Part shown: positions 58,101-64,000 of the stretch, piece after piece
How the letters are laid out: each line of letters begins with the position of its first letter
Numbering within the stretch: position 1 is the first letter of the stretch
Source of the DNA: Amphibalanus amphitrite
Taxonomy: Eukaryota; Arthropoda; Thecostraca; Balanomorpha; Balanidae
NCBI RefSeq assembly: GCF_019059575.1
Contig: NW_024882326.1
Span: 1-64,000 of the forward strand
Length of the DNA stretch: 64,000 bases
Reading direction: 5' to 3'
Position numbers and translations under genes: made by a program
Notes under the pieces: generated by a model
The model's database searches: none
Seen by the model: the letters and a program-made list of their open reading frames with translations, nothing else
Told to the model about the DNA's origin: nothing

Positions 58101-61100
58101 GCGGGTAGCGCTAGCAAGCTCAAAGTGCTAAATTTACACAGGCCACCCAGAATGTATTCCTGCATAGTTATTGAGCATATCCATCTCCTGGTGGACCCCG
58201 AAGGTGCGCTCTGCACGTGCAAAAAATTGTCCGCGCCGGGCGGTGGGGATGCTTGGACACCCCATGTAGGTTTATGTAAATATCTCGAAAACGGCGTTGT
58301 GGAGCGCCGCCGCTTTTAGCACAACATTTCATGCATCTTTTTCACACATGCTGCTTAACTTTCAGACCCAGGTCACTCAAGGCTAGGTCACCAGGTTACG
58401 TCCAAGTGGCCTTACCTTATGAAAAGTTATAATGCCCGTCATGGCTACACAGACTGAACAATCGGTTGGCAGCGATTACTAAGAGCACCATATATACGTA
58501 AAGTACCTCTACCTCGGTAGTTCACTGTCACTGAGCTAGGGTTCTGTTAATTTTGTGACCTTTCTATTATAGGTAAGTCAATGGGAGACAATTGAACTGC
58601 GCTTCTGTTGCACGAAACTCATATTAACATACTAAACAATGCACTCCAATAACGGGACACGGGTAGCAGCGAAACGTGACATATTTAATCGGCAAATTGC
58701 AACTGTGACCTCTACTTATGTCCTGGGGTTATTTCAGGTCATGACAGCCATCCACAACATTTTGACAGTAACCTTTGGTAGAGACATGCAAGAGCGCTGA
58801 AAACACTTTTGATACCTATGTTTAGTTCAACTTCGTAAATTGAGGTTGTTGTGAGTTCGACGGGTCATTTATCAGGAATGTCATGTTTGTTTTGATCACA
58901 GCTGATGTTTCCATGCATTTAGGCCAGGTCGGGTCAGGTCAGGTCAGGTCAACCAGTAGGTGTCCTGCCGCTTATCCATAGTAGGTGTCAACCACCACTG
59001 ATGGCGTCGTAACATGTTACGAAGGCAATGAAACTATAACTTCTCAAATGTTAAACTGAATGCTAAATTCGAAATCAGCTCCAAAAACTGTCCTAGAAAC
59101 ATGTAAAACTCGAAAAGGTGAACCAAGGTCATTAAAGGTCAGTGACCTTGGCCTAATTTTCACGTGACCTTGACAGTGACACCCACCATACTGCATGTGA
59201 CCAGCATCATATCACATGTTTGAACGCTTGAGTTGAAACCACGAAAAGACAGCAAACGCGCAGCTAGTGCGCGCCGACGTACGCCGAATCGCGATTCCGG
59301 CCAAATGCATAGTCTCGTAATAATAGCAATATCAGATGCTGATTTACCGCTACTCAGTCAAGTTAGAATCATTTCTTGGCCGCGGTCACCGGGCCAGGCC
59401 ACCACGGCTTCACTATCTTCCATAGGAGGTCCATTGGGATCGTCAGTCCAGTTTATTTATACGTCCGTGAGCTGAACCCTATATATGGCCTTGAGCTGAA
59501 TAATGAAAGTGCGTGTAACTTTACACCTGCTCAATCAGTATGCAGTGCAGCTTCAGCGCACGTGTTGTAGCAAAACACTGGACTAGACTGGTCTGTAACC
59601 AGACTATAGACTGATGCGCAGCAGACATCAGACTGATGTGGAACTTCACACTGGACTGGCTAGTGTGCATGTAACTTAACATCGGGCTGGTCAATGAGCA
59701 TTAAACAGGCACCGCAATGTGATGTATCAAAACAGACTGGACTGCGGTGTAAATAGAAACCCGTGGTAGTGTGTAACTAGACGCTCGGGTCATATAACTG
59801 GACCAATTGAATCTAGCAATCTGATCTGAGTCACTGTTAGATTCTTGGAACCTCCAAGCGAGCCGGCTGTCACGGTCACTTTACACCCACGGAAAGCTAT
59901 TTACAGTAAAGAAAGTTTCGCCTCAGCCGGTGTCCATGAACAGCGCCGAAAACAAGACAAAGAGGTCCGAGTTTGTGAAGAGAGTGATGGATGCCAACGG
60001 TGCAGGGAAGACGGTCTTATACATCGATGAGACAAACTGCAATCTGTTTCTCCGCCGGTCACAGGGACGCTCTCGCCGTGGTACCAGATGTGCCGTGAAG
60101 GTCGCCACTTCGAAGGGCGCGAACGTCCACGTAATTGGGGCCATCAGCCAGACGGGACTGATCTACTGGGAAAGAAGGCGAGGATCTTTCCGGAAGGAAG
60201 ATTGTCAGGAATGGCTGCGCCGAGCTCTCCGACAGTGCCATCAGCCCATGGACAGCATCGCCGTGGTGTGTGACAACGCCCCGGCCCACAACGGCATCGA
60301 AACGGTGGCTTCTGAGGCCGAATTCGAGGGGCTTGAAATAATCCGAATGGCCCCCTACAGCGCGCCCCTGAACCCGATAGAAGAGTGCTGGTCGGCGTTC
60401 AAGGCGGCCATGAAACGGTCCATGGCCGTCACCTTCTGCGACATGCTGAACACGGGCGAGGGGCTCTCGCAGACTGAGCACCGGCTCCGCTACCTGGAGG
60501 AGCACATCGACAGAGCCATAACAGCGATAACGCCGGTGTGCTGCCTCAACTGCTACAACCATGTCCAGAGGCACTACGCTGGCTGCATGGCTCTCTTGGA
60601 CCTATCCATGGGTGTATAAGCTATGCTGTGTACCGGCTGCATGTAGCCCGAAGATATGCAAAGATAGATGCGTCACAAAAGCATGACGATTTTCTATGCA
60701 AAGTTACATGTGTACATAGTTTCGAATAATTTCGATGTTAGCTAACGACTGTTAAGCAGTGAAACCACTGACAATGTGATCTGAATAGCCTTGCAATAAA
60801 TGCAGTGGGATTTTTGATCTTTATAAACATTGCAAAAAGCCATAATCAGAACACATCGGCAAACAAAAATTAGTTACACTTTCAACAAAAAAGGCAAGGT
60901 ATTAGATAAGGTTACATGACAACAAAATGCATTAATAATGAATGAGATAATGCTATATTTAGTACACTTTAAAATGCAGTTCATTTCTTTTAAAAATAAA
61001 TTCAACTGTTTTAAAATCGTCGTCAGTTGTTTTAAAATCGTACTCAATTCTTTTAAAACGGAATTCATGTGTTTTAAAACCAAGTTCAACAGTTTTAAAT

Positions 61101-64000
61101 CACAGATCAGCTTTTTTAAAATGGAGCTCAACTGTTTTAAGTCGCGGCTAAGTGTGATGTTTTGTTAGTGTCTGCTAGGTGTTCAGTGGTTGGGGACTGG
61201 GGTCAATTTAAAGTCCATTCCAGTCCAGTATCGTGTATAAGAATAAAATAGACCAGCGACTGGGCTAAAACGTCCTCCGGGCCGGATTTGAACCAGCGAC
61301 CTATGGATGCCTGTGAGTGTCCTACAGTCCACCGCTCTACCAACTGAGCTACCAGAGGATGCGGGACCGTTCCGACGCGGTATCGCGCGCCGGCGACGGC
61401 GGGCCGTGAAGTGCCGGTTACAGAGTGGAACGGTGAAGTGAAAGGGACCACGCTCTGAGCGGGGGCGGGACGACGAGCAGGTCAGCGCGGCGACGAAAGT
61501 ACTCAGCATCCTCTGGTAGCTCAGTTGGTAGAGCGGTGGACTGTAGCGGAACGTTCAGACATCCATAGGTCGCTGGTTCAAATCCGGCCCGGAGGACGTT
61601 TTGACCTCAGTGACGGGTCAAAAATCTTTTAATTTGCGGTGGGATTTTCAGTCGATGTATCCATGGTGGTGACCGATGGCCGGAGAGGGCCTTCTTACCG
61701 CACACCTGATTATCGCGTACACTAACCCGCGCCCTGACGGTGGGGGGCATTTTGGCCCCCTGTGGTTTTTCTTAAATAGCAAGAAAACGTCGGCGCGCAG
61801 CGCCGCCAAATTTCCAGTACATTTCCGGGCATCAATTTGACACCCTCACACAAAATTTCAAGTCACAGGTCACTTTGGGTCAGGAGTTATTGAGGTCAAA
61901 CTGAGGTCATGTTCGAGTAAAAATGTGCAAAAAACATTACATCTTGAAACGCTCACCAAATCTACAGTTAACAAGCAATTTTAAAGTTCTTTATGTGGTC
62001 GTGTAGAGAAAAGACGGCGCTACGAAACTGCTATTCCGGGTTTTCAAAATTTTGGGATTTTCATCCCCAAAAATAAAAAATATGATTTTTTTCTAGAAAA
62101 ACTAAAAAAATCCCAAAAAAATCGAATTTTGAAAAACACGGAATATATGTGATAGTCCCTCCGCTTTTCTATATACATATCAAATTTTAGATCGATACTT
62201 CTTTTTCATCGATAAGTTTTAATGATCGATAACTTATAGCAAAAAAAAAAAAACTTCAAAATTGATTACGTTAATTTTTTTAAACTCAATTTTTAGCAAT
62301 TTTAGACCACGTAGCGCAAGACAAAGACCACCATTAAACTCCCCGTGACGAGCTACATCGAATCGATACCCATTTTATGCAAAAATATCAACTTTGAAAT
62401 TTGACCTTATTTGACCTGACCTTGACCTGACTTTCACCAAAACATAATATCAGCTGACCCCAAGGTCTGCCTGCCCCACATAATTGCATTTGACATATAA
62501 ACTGGACCATAAAACATGCATGACATGATATTTTTATATTGTGACCCTCAGTGACCTGACCTCTGTGACCTGACCTGGTATTAGTGACCTCAAATAGCAA
62601 AATATGTGTTTGACGAACATTTCCCCATCGATGATTTTCAATGAAATGCATTTTACTCGATTTTACAACGCATTTCTTGAAATGCCTGTAAACGGTGAAA
62701 ATTCGACATTTGACCTGACCTGTGACGTCATCAGTTAGACCGAGGTCAATGAAATTGGGTCACAAGGTAGTTCCCCGTTGGGGCTATCCAACGCCGTTTG
62801 CCGCGTCGCTATGTTGCGTGGTTCGCGAGATCTAAGGGAGGGCCAAAATGCCCCCCCCCCCCCATCAGACCGTGTTGCTCGGCAGACCCAATCAGAGCGC
62901 GGGCTAAAAAAGGATAAAAACAATAAAGGCGATCAATATATAAACGAGTATCTTTGTTGGAAAATGTTGTCATTTTCTACTCAGGTCAATACCAATGTCA
63001 CTTGAGGTCATTGAAGAAAAATATGATTCGACAAATCGACGTATAACCCGTGAAATGATGAGCTACGGCTTCGCGGTAAAGTGCAAGCGATAATTCTTTG
63101 CAACCTCTTGTGATGTAACTCAGAATGCTCAGAACTTATTATGCTCAGTTATATGCTCAGAATTTACTTCAGGGCGACGGTTCGTTCTCCTTGGACAAAT
63201 AATGTGAAAATGGACATTTGTTTAGGCTTGTTCTGCAATAACGCTCAATACACTCTTTGTGCGACACCGATTCTACGAGCATCCTATTTCTCTCGTCGAG
63301 ACGCGTCGGTTGAATCATAGTTTGACCTTCAGTTAGAAAATTTGACCTTCGGCTTTTGTCTGTTTTTTTATCTGATGCCTATTTCACGAAGGATTTGTAA
63401 TTGCTGCGAGTCCCTCTCTGGCTGGTCAATTTGCCAGTGACCCCGGTGCGTCCCCCGGGCCGGAGGTGAACATACGGGCAAAGACATCTGCGGGTCCCTG
63501 GTTCAAATCCGGCCCGGAGGACGTTTTGACATGGAACGCATGCTAGGTCATTGGCAGTCGACGTCTTATTGGCTTGTTTGCGTTTCGCTCCAAATTCGTT
63601 TAAGATTCTTTTCAATTTGCGTCCAATAAAAATCCCAACTTGTCTACACATCAAACTTTTGTTTTGATTCTGCCTCGAATCTATCCATCTTCTCTTTGAG
63701 CGGTGGATATCCGTGTGTATTGTGCCTCCGTCACCCACTCTGAGCTCGCTACCATCACACCAGTCTGACCTCCCCCTCACCGTCCGGTGTTTCAGCTGAA
63801 GGAGTTCCTCTCCAAGTGCAAGGTGCGCACCTACAACCAGCAGATGAAGGAGGTGCTGGACAAGATCAAGGCGAACGCTGAGCACCTGGACGCCCGGCGG
63901 CAGACGCTGCCGTTCGAGTTGTCCGACCTGGAGGCGGTGCGCCGCTGGGAACAGGAGCGACGCACAGAGGGCACACCCTTCACCGCCTTCTACGAGCTCT
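45890..64000 (+). CDS. NOC2L: NOC2 (NOC2L-like) nucleolar complex protein, 3' incomplete
   Basis: Whole-gene entry. Noc2 proteins are nucleolar/nuclear factors that pair with Noc1/Mak21 and Noc3 in maturation and export of pre-60S ribosomal subunits; vertebrate NOC2L is also described as a histone acetyltransferase inhibitor. Visible in order: a basic N-terminus (MKAKKVKSQNSS), a SIDQFLASGFDSDDDGD acidic segment, an FYKFLQEND motif, acidic linkers, a helical repeat region with NSLVRLCLNEVP, VRVLAFVNLYRLTR, AFLYIRQLAIHLRNA, VYNWQYVHCLLLWS, YPLRLHVVRALTQL and FIPVLPLLLQ, then TDFNKRSSRVSMRPLDLS. Ten exons from 45890 to 51160 give 548 codons without a stop; the eleventh starts at 63796 and runs off the window, so about 616 residues are visible. 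Human NOC2L, 749 residues as I recall it, suggests about 130 are missing. Confidence 0.95.
46174..46770. mobile_element. 597-bp fold-back (palindromic) MITE in NOC2 intron 1
   Basis: Almost the whole element is an inverted repeat with arms of about 260 bp. Both ends read TTATATAATACTGAACGAGG inward, and the first 85 or so positions differ at about one base. Each arm contains a smaller palindrome, GAACGAGGCCGAAGGCCGAG. The loop (about 46433-46500) recurs in inverted orientation just outside the element at about 46774-46841. A TA or TATA target is possible but hidden by the palindromic end. No coding capacity. Confidence 0.9.
46774..46841. repeat. Inverted copy of the fold-back loop sequence
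   Basis: GCTTACACCAGTTATTACCA to about TATACAGTAAA is the reverse complement of about 46433-46500 inside the fold-back element. This suggests nested insertion or template switching during formation of the palindrome. Confidence 0.85.
47101..47249 (+). CDS. NOC2L: NOC2 exon 2
   Basis: The acceptor is CTTGATATTGCAG and the donor GAG|GTGGGG; phase 1 in, 0 out. It encodes EEGNEEDFHKSLDKLKDTDP, then EFYKFLQENDKDVF and a Glu-rich end. DPEFYKFLQEND is a Noc2 hallmark. Confidence 0.96.
47457..47551 (+). CDS. NOC2L: NOC2 exon 3
   Basis: The acceptor is CTCGTTTGTTTCAG and the donor is CA|GTACGT; phase 0 in, 2 out. It encodes DSAEDSDDEPSDPSGLSLTQ and ISRWEAALAST. The xLTxxxIxRWEAAL pattern fits the Noc2 segment after the acidic linker. 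Confidence 0.93.
47837..47940 (+). CDS. NOC2L: NOC2 exon 4
   Basis: The acceptor is GCCGCCGCCAG ending at 47836, with a poor pyrimidine tract; the donor is ACAG|GTCGGT. Phase 2 in, 1 out. It encodes AKSALKEVTAAFRSAVQRAT, a Gly/Ala linker and TIDDPT. The xLxEVxxAFRxAV pattern matches Noc2. Confidence 0.88.
48283..48437 (+). CDS. NOC2L: NOC2 exon 5
   Basis: The acceptor is GTGTCCCGCAG and the donor is CAG|GTGAGG; phase 1 in, 0 out. It encodes VFNSLVRLCLNEVPRAVASI, a charged segment and GPVKRFLTDVIQ. The pattern FNxLVxLCL and the VKRFLTDVIQ helix fit the family. Confidence 0.95.
48751..48975 (+). CDS. NOC2L: NOC2 exon 6
   Basis: The acceptor is CGCCGGCAG ending at 48750 and the donor is ATG|GTGAGC; 75 codons, phase 0-0. 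It encodes LLASSGSAAMQRALLRHLLA, then the WSAGEEEVRVLAFVNLYRLT helix pair, a conserved Noc2 signature (WSxGEExxRVLAF). Confidence 0.97.
49170..49358 (+). CDS. NOC2L: NOC2 exon 7
   Basis: The acceptor is GTCGTGCCAACAG and the donor is AAG|GTAACC; 63 codons, phase 0-0. It encodes KAYLAYVKNCAFTSAQSWPH and YQRAFLYIRQLAIHLRNA; the last block is nearly invariant in Noc2 proteins. Confidence 0.98.
49475..49985 (+). repeat. Array duplicating a NOC2 exon 5' end and splice acceptor
   Basis: The unit contains CAGTTCCAG, then GTGGTGTACAACTGGCAG and TATGTCCACTGCCTG. Copies begin (at GTGGTG or its equivalent) at about 49483, 49588, 49658, 49727, 49813 and 49883; the seventh, at 49986, is the real exon. 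Spacing is about 69-105 bp, filled by GTGTCAGTATGTATCTGTGT-type sequence. Copy 1 is diverged and copy 6 reads AACTCGCAG. Confidence 0.95.
49980..50090 (+). CDS. NOC2L: NOC2 exon 8
   Basis: I place the start at 49980 (GTGTTCAG|TTCCAG), giving FQVVYNWQYVHCLLLWSALI; human NOC2L has a similar YQSVYNWQYVHCL. The alternative acceptor six bases later (TTCCAG|GTGGTG) keeps frame and would drop FQ. The donor is CACACAG|GTCGGT, phase 0-0. This is the only copy of the array followed by the rest of the exon. Confidence 0.93.
50371..50502 (+). CDS. NOC2L: NOC2 exon 9
   Basis: The acceptor is CCTCCCCATCAG and the donor is CAG|GTACGG; 44 codons, phase 0-0. It encodes IMLGTVNLITTSRHYPLRLH, VVRALTQLSAATNT and FIPVLPLLLQ, matching the conserved Noc2 block. 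Confidence 0.98.
50945..51160 (+). CDS. NOC2L: NOC2 exon 10
   Basis: The acceptor is GCTTTCTCCAG and the donor is CAG|GTCAGT; 72 codons, phase 0-0. It encodes VLHQTDFNKRSSRVSMRPLD, ELKENGFRDGVFDGV and the YLHVECCSLAFPELVV helix. Confidence 0.97.
51161..51597. other. Start of the 12.6-kb NOC2 intron, with a hairpin
   Basis: TTCCGATACTAACCTGCGTG at about 51353 pairs with CACGCAGTTTAGTATCGGAA ending at about 51400 through a loop of about 8 bases. No gene seen. Confidence 0.7.
51598..51683 (-). tRNA. tRNA-Tyr(GTA), pair 1, possibly defective
   Basis: An A box (TAGCTCAGTTGG), B box (GGTTCAAATCC), anticodon GTA and a 13-nt intron (AGCACTCACAGGC) after position 37 are present, with the acceptor stem CCTCTGG/CCGGAGG. 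The 5' anticodon stem reads GTATA instead of GTGGA and leaves two mismatches against TCCAT, so it may be non-functional. A TTTTG terminator follows. Confidence 0.85.
51684..51834. promoter_or_regulatory. Conserved 151-bp spacer of tRNA-Tyr pair 1
   Basis: It contains ATATGAGGCCGTTCTGACGC, GCGCCGGCGACGGCGGGCCG, GAAGTGCCGGTTACAGAGTG and GAGCGGGGGCGGGACGACGA. It recurs at 56155-56305 and 61359-61509 in the same orientation and at 57137-57287 inverted, always 151 bp. It may hold shared upstream signals for both genes, but it may be conserved only because the duplications are recent. Confidence 0.6.
51835..51921 (+). tRNA. tRNA-Tyr(GTA), pair 1
   Basis: Cloverleaf with acceptor CCTCTGG/CCGGAGG, discriminator A, A and B boxes intact, anticodon stem GTGGA/TCCAT, anticodon GTA and a 14-nt intron CGGAACGTTCAGAC. 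The mature length would be 73. CGTTTTG follows as a Pol III terminator. It diverges from the partner gene across 151 bp. Confidence 0.95.
51986..55508. mobile_element. piggyBac-like element with a nested insertion
   Basis: It is flanked by TTAA (51982-51985, 55509-55512). The ends are CCTGCGCCCCGCGG and, reversed, CCCGCGCCCCGCTGG. Near both ends a hairpin of the form G7-CAGAATCTG-C7 occurs (about 51998-52020 and 55438-55468). Removing the central insertion leaves about 1.2 kb, like the related element at 61726-62903. TGACCT hexamers are frequent in the right part. Confidence 0.85.
52451..54804. repeat. Nested inverted-repeat structure with 172-bp arms
   Basis: Arms 52451-52622 and 54633-54804 are near-perfect inverted copies (CTGTGGACGTCAAACTGCGT at the outside, TTCACTCGTAATG at the inside). 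The outer part of the arm resembles the host element, so the boundary of the true insertion may be nearer GATCAATATTTAGGGCACTT (about 52587). The interior holds an 88-codon open frame (52688-52954) without recognised motifs, a GGAGCC repeat (54204-54314) and a 25-bp direct repeat, AAAGGGCCATACTGAACAAT, near 54375 and (as AAAAGGCC) 54428. Confidence 0.85.
55670..55965 (+). repeat. Minisatellite left of tRNA-Tyr pair 2, about 23-bp units
   Basis: Units of ACACCAGTACGGTGTCTTGT plus TTC, with variants (GCCGGCCCGGTGTCTTG). The inverse motif, GGTGTGAAACAAGACACC, dominates 56580-56930 on the other side of the tRNA pair. Confidence 0.9.
56069..56154 (-). tRNA. tRNA-Tyr(GTA), pair 2
   Basis: Same mature sequence as the other intact copies, with the 13-nt intron AGCACTCACAGGC. 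A and B boxes are intact and TTTTGG follows on the minus strand. Confidence 0.95.
56306..56392 (+). tRNA. tRNA-Tyr(GTA), pair 2
   Basis: Intact copy with the 14-nt intron CGGAACGTTCAGAC and a CGTTTTG terminator. The spacer to its divergent partner is 151 bp. Confidence 0.95.
56580..56930 (-). repeat. Minisatellite right of tRNA-Tyr pair 2, inverted relative to the left array
   Basis: Irregular units of about 25-30 bp with AACAAGACACCG and CTGGTGTG. Related but more diverged units lie at 59575-59790. Confidence 0.8.
57050..57136 (-). tRNA. tRNA-Tyr(GTA), pair 3 (inverted pair)
   Basis: Intact cloverleaf. The intron is CGGAAAGTTCAGAC, the type carried by the + gene in the other pairs, showing that the whole pair is inverted. 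The minus-strand flank reads AAGTTTTAAG. Confidence 0.95.
57288..57373 (+). tRNA. tRNA-Tyr(GTA), pair 3 (inverted pair)
   Basis: Intact cloverleaf. The intron is GGCACTCACAGGC, the type carried by the - gene elsewhere. A CGTTTTG terminator follows. Confidence 0.95.
57374..58869. other. NOC2 intron, no gene recognised
   Basis: A short stretch after the tRNA resembles the chromosomal flank of pair 2 (GATCGCTGGTCTG). GTGCACGTGCTGTGCACGTG at about 58038 is a CACGTG-rich motif. Nothing else recognised. Confidence 0.4.
58870..59306 (-). mobile_element. Truncated inverted copy of the 44228-45113 MITE interior
   Basis: Its reverse complement matches about 44424-44860: GGCCGGAATCGCGATT, CGTGGTTTCAA, TTTACATGTTTCTAGG, CGTAACATGTTAC, and GGTTGACCTGACCTGACCTG. 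Neither terminus with TTAA is present. Confidence 0.8.
59825..60619 (+). pseudogene. 5'-truncated IS630/Tc1-type DDE transposase
   Basis: Open from just after a stop at 59822 to a stop at 60617-60619. Motifs: GKLFTVKKVSPQPVSMNSAE, VLYIDETNCNLFLRRSQGRS (first catalytic Asp), VVCDNAPAH (second Asp), and PLNPIEECWSAFK (catalytic Glu), with 35 residues between the second Asp and the Glu. The helix-turn-helix DNA-binding half expected upstream is absent; the first in-frame ATG is at 59936. No stop or frameshift occurs in the 229 codons from 59930. No inverted repeats were found around it. It is either a recent truncation or a retained catalytic-domain gene. Confidence 0.88.
60620..60959. other. 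AT-rich sequence, no gene recognised
   Basis: It follows the transposase frame. An AATAAA at about 60796 could serve as its poly(A) signal. Nothing else seen. Confidence 0.35.
60960..61145 (+). repeat. 27-bp minisatellite with a 9-codon period
   Basis: About seven units of TTCAACTGTTTTAAAATCG plus about eight variable bases. TTTTAAAA is the constant core. On the + strand it reads as FKxxFNxFK-type nine-residue repeats, open across the array; the other strand also stays open. Probably a plain minisatellite. Confidence 0.85.
61273..61358 (-). tRNA. tRNA-Tyr(GTA), pair 4
   Basis: Intact copy with the intron GACACTCACAGGC; the flank on the terminator side is CGTTTTAGCC. Confidence 0.95.
61510..61596 (+). 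tRNA. tRNA-Tyr(GTA), pair 4
   Basis: Intact copy with the 14-nt intron CGGAACGTTCAGAC and a CGTTTTG terminator. The spacer to its partner is again 151 bp. Confidence 0.95.
61726..62903. mobile_element. 1178-bp piggyBac-like MITE with CTAA target
   Basis: It is flanked by CTAA on both sides (61722-61725, 62904-62907). The ends are CCCGCGCCCTGA and, reversed, CCCGCGCTCTGA, each followed by G-rich sequence containing GCATTTTGG. The interior has TGACCT repeats at 62400-62580 and 62710-62730. It has the same layout as 51986-55508. Confidence 0.88.
62908..63450. other. NOC2 intron, no gene recognised
   Basis: A small repeat (TATGCTCAGAA-like) lies at about 63126-63165. Otherwise plain sequence. 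Confidence 0.4.
63451..63521. pseudogene. Remnant of a fifth tRNA-Tyr pair
   Basis: TCCCCCGGGCCGGAGGTGAA resembles the 3' end of a minus-strand tRNA-Tyr. TGGTTCAAATCCGGCCCGGA at 63499-63518, extended to GGA and CGTTTTGAC, is the exact 3' end of a plus-strand copy. The 5' halves and the 151-bp spacer are gone, as from an internal deletion of a pair. Confidence 0.75.
63522..63795. other. Intron end before NOC2 exon 11
   Basis: A pyrimidine-rich stretch (ACCTCCCCCTCACCGTCC) precedes the acceptor at 63795. No other feature. Confidence 0.5.
63796..64000 (+). CDS. NOC2L: NOC2 exon 11, runs off the window
   Basis: The acceptor is CGGTGTTTCAG ending at 63795; phase 0 in, continuous with exon 10. 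It encodes LKEFLSKCKVRTYNQQMKEV, LDKIKANAEHL, then LEAVRRWEQERRTEGTPFTA. The LKxFLxxCKVxxY and EGTPxTxxY motifs are Noc2. The preceding intron is 12.6 kb. Confidence 0.97.
   Translation, partial: MKEFLSKCKVRTYNQQMKEVLDKIKANAEHLDARRQTLPFELSDLEAVRRWEQERRTEGTPFTAFYEL

Noticed and set aside
59845..60030. 61-codon frame overlapping the transposase start
   Set aside because: Different frame from the DDE motifs; the conserved upstream residues GKLFTVKK lie in the transposase frame.

Overview
This is an arthropod-type nuclear genome window. Exons are GC-rich with GT/AG borders, introns are large and packed with transposon-derived repeats, tRNA genes carry introns, and there is a short interstitial (TTAGG)n tract, the arthropod telomere repeat. 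The best-conserved exons read closest to arthropod forms of their families. A crustacean is my guess from overall composition and repeat content; the sequence does not prove it.

Two protein genes lie on the + strand. The first, from before 3219 to 42077, is a Mint/X11/APBA (LIN-10) synaptic and trafficking adaptor whose 5' end is outside the window. It has a proline-rich exon, a linker built from small exons, a PTB domain and two PDZ domains ending in VYI. Thirteen exons join with consistent phase to give about 590 codons. The second, from 45890 to beyond 64000, is the nucleolar ribosome-biogenesis protein NOC2 (NOC2L). Ten exons lie between 45890 and 51160, then comes a 12.6 kb intron, then the start of the next exon at 63796.

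The 12.6 kb NOC2 intron holds four head-to-head pairs of intron-containing tRNA-Tyr(GUA) genes. Each pair has a 151 bp spacer and one pair is inverted. There is also a decayed fifth pair, a 5'-truncated IS630/Tc1 transposase reading frame, two piggyBac-like elements and several minisatellites.

The Mint introns contain two inverted copies of a roughly 1.65 kb element (one carrying a nested hAT MITE with a perfect 8 bp target duplication), a broken non-LTR retrotransposon RNase H, a mariner-like element, MITEs and local tandem repeats. A 597 bp near-perfect fold-back element sits in NOC2 intron 1.

The most unusual pattern is that three independent introns carry tandem arrays made from an exon-intron boundary. 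Splice donors are multiplied at two Mint exons and a splice acceptor at one NOC2 exon. One Mint repeat unit is bounded by AG and GT and is exactly 45 nt, in frame. A second candidate is an extra first-half PTB exon at about 31.1-31.28 kb, which ends in the same phase and at the same domain position as the canonical one. The sequence was read by eye; exon borders are inferred from splice motifs, phase and remembered family similarity, with no database search.
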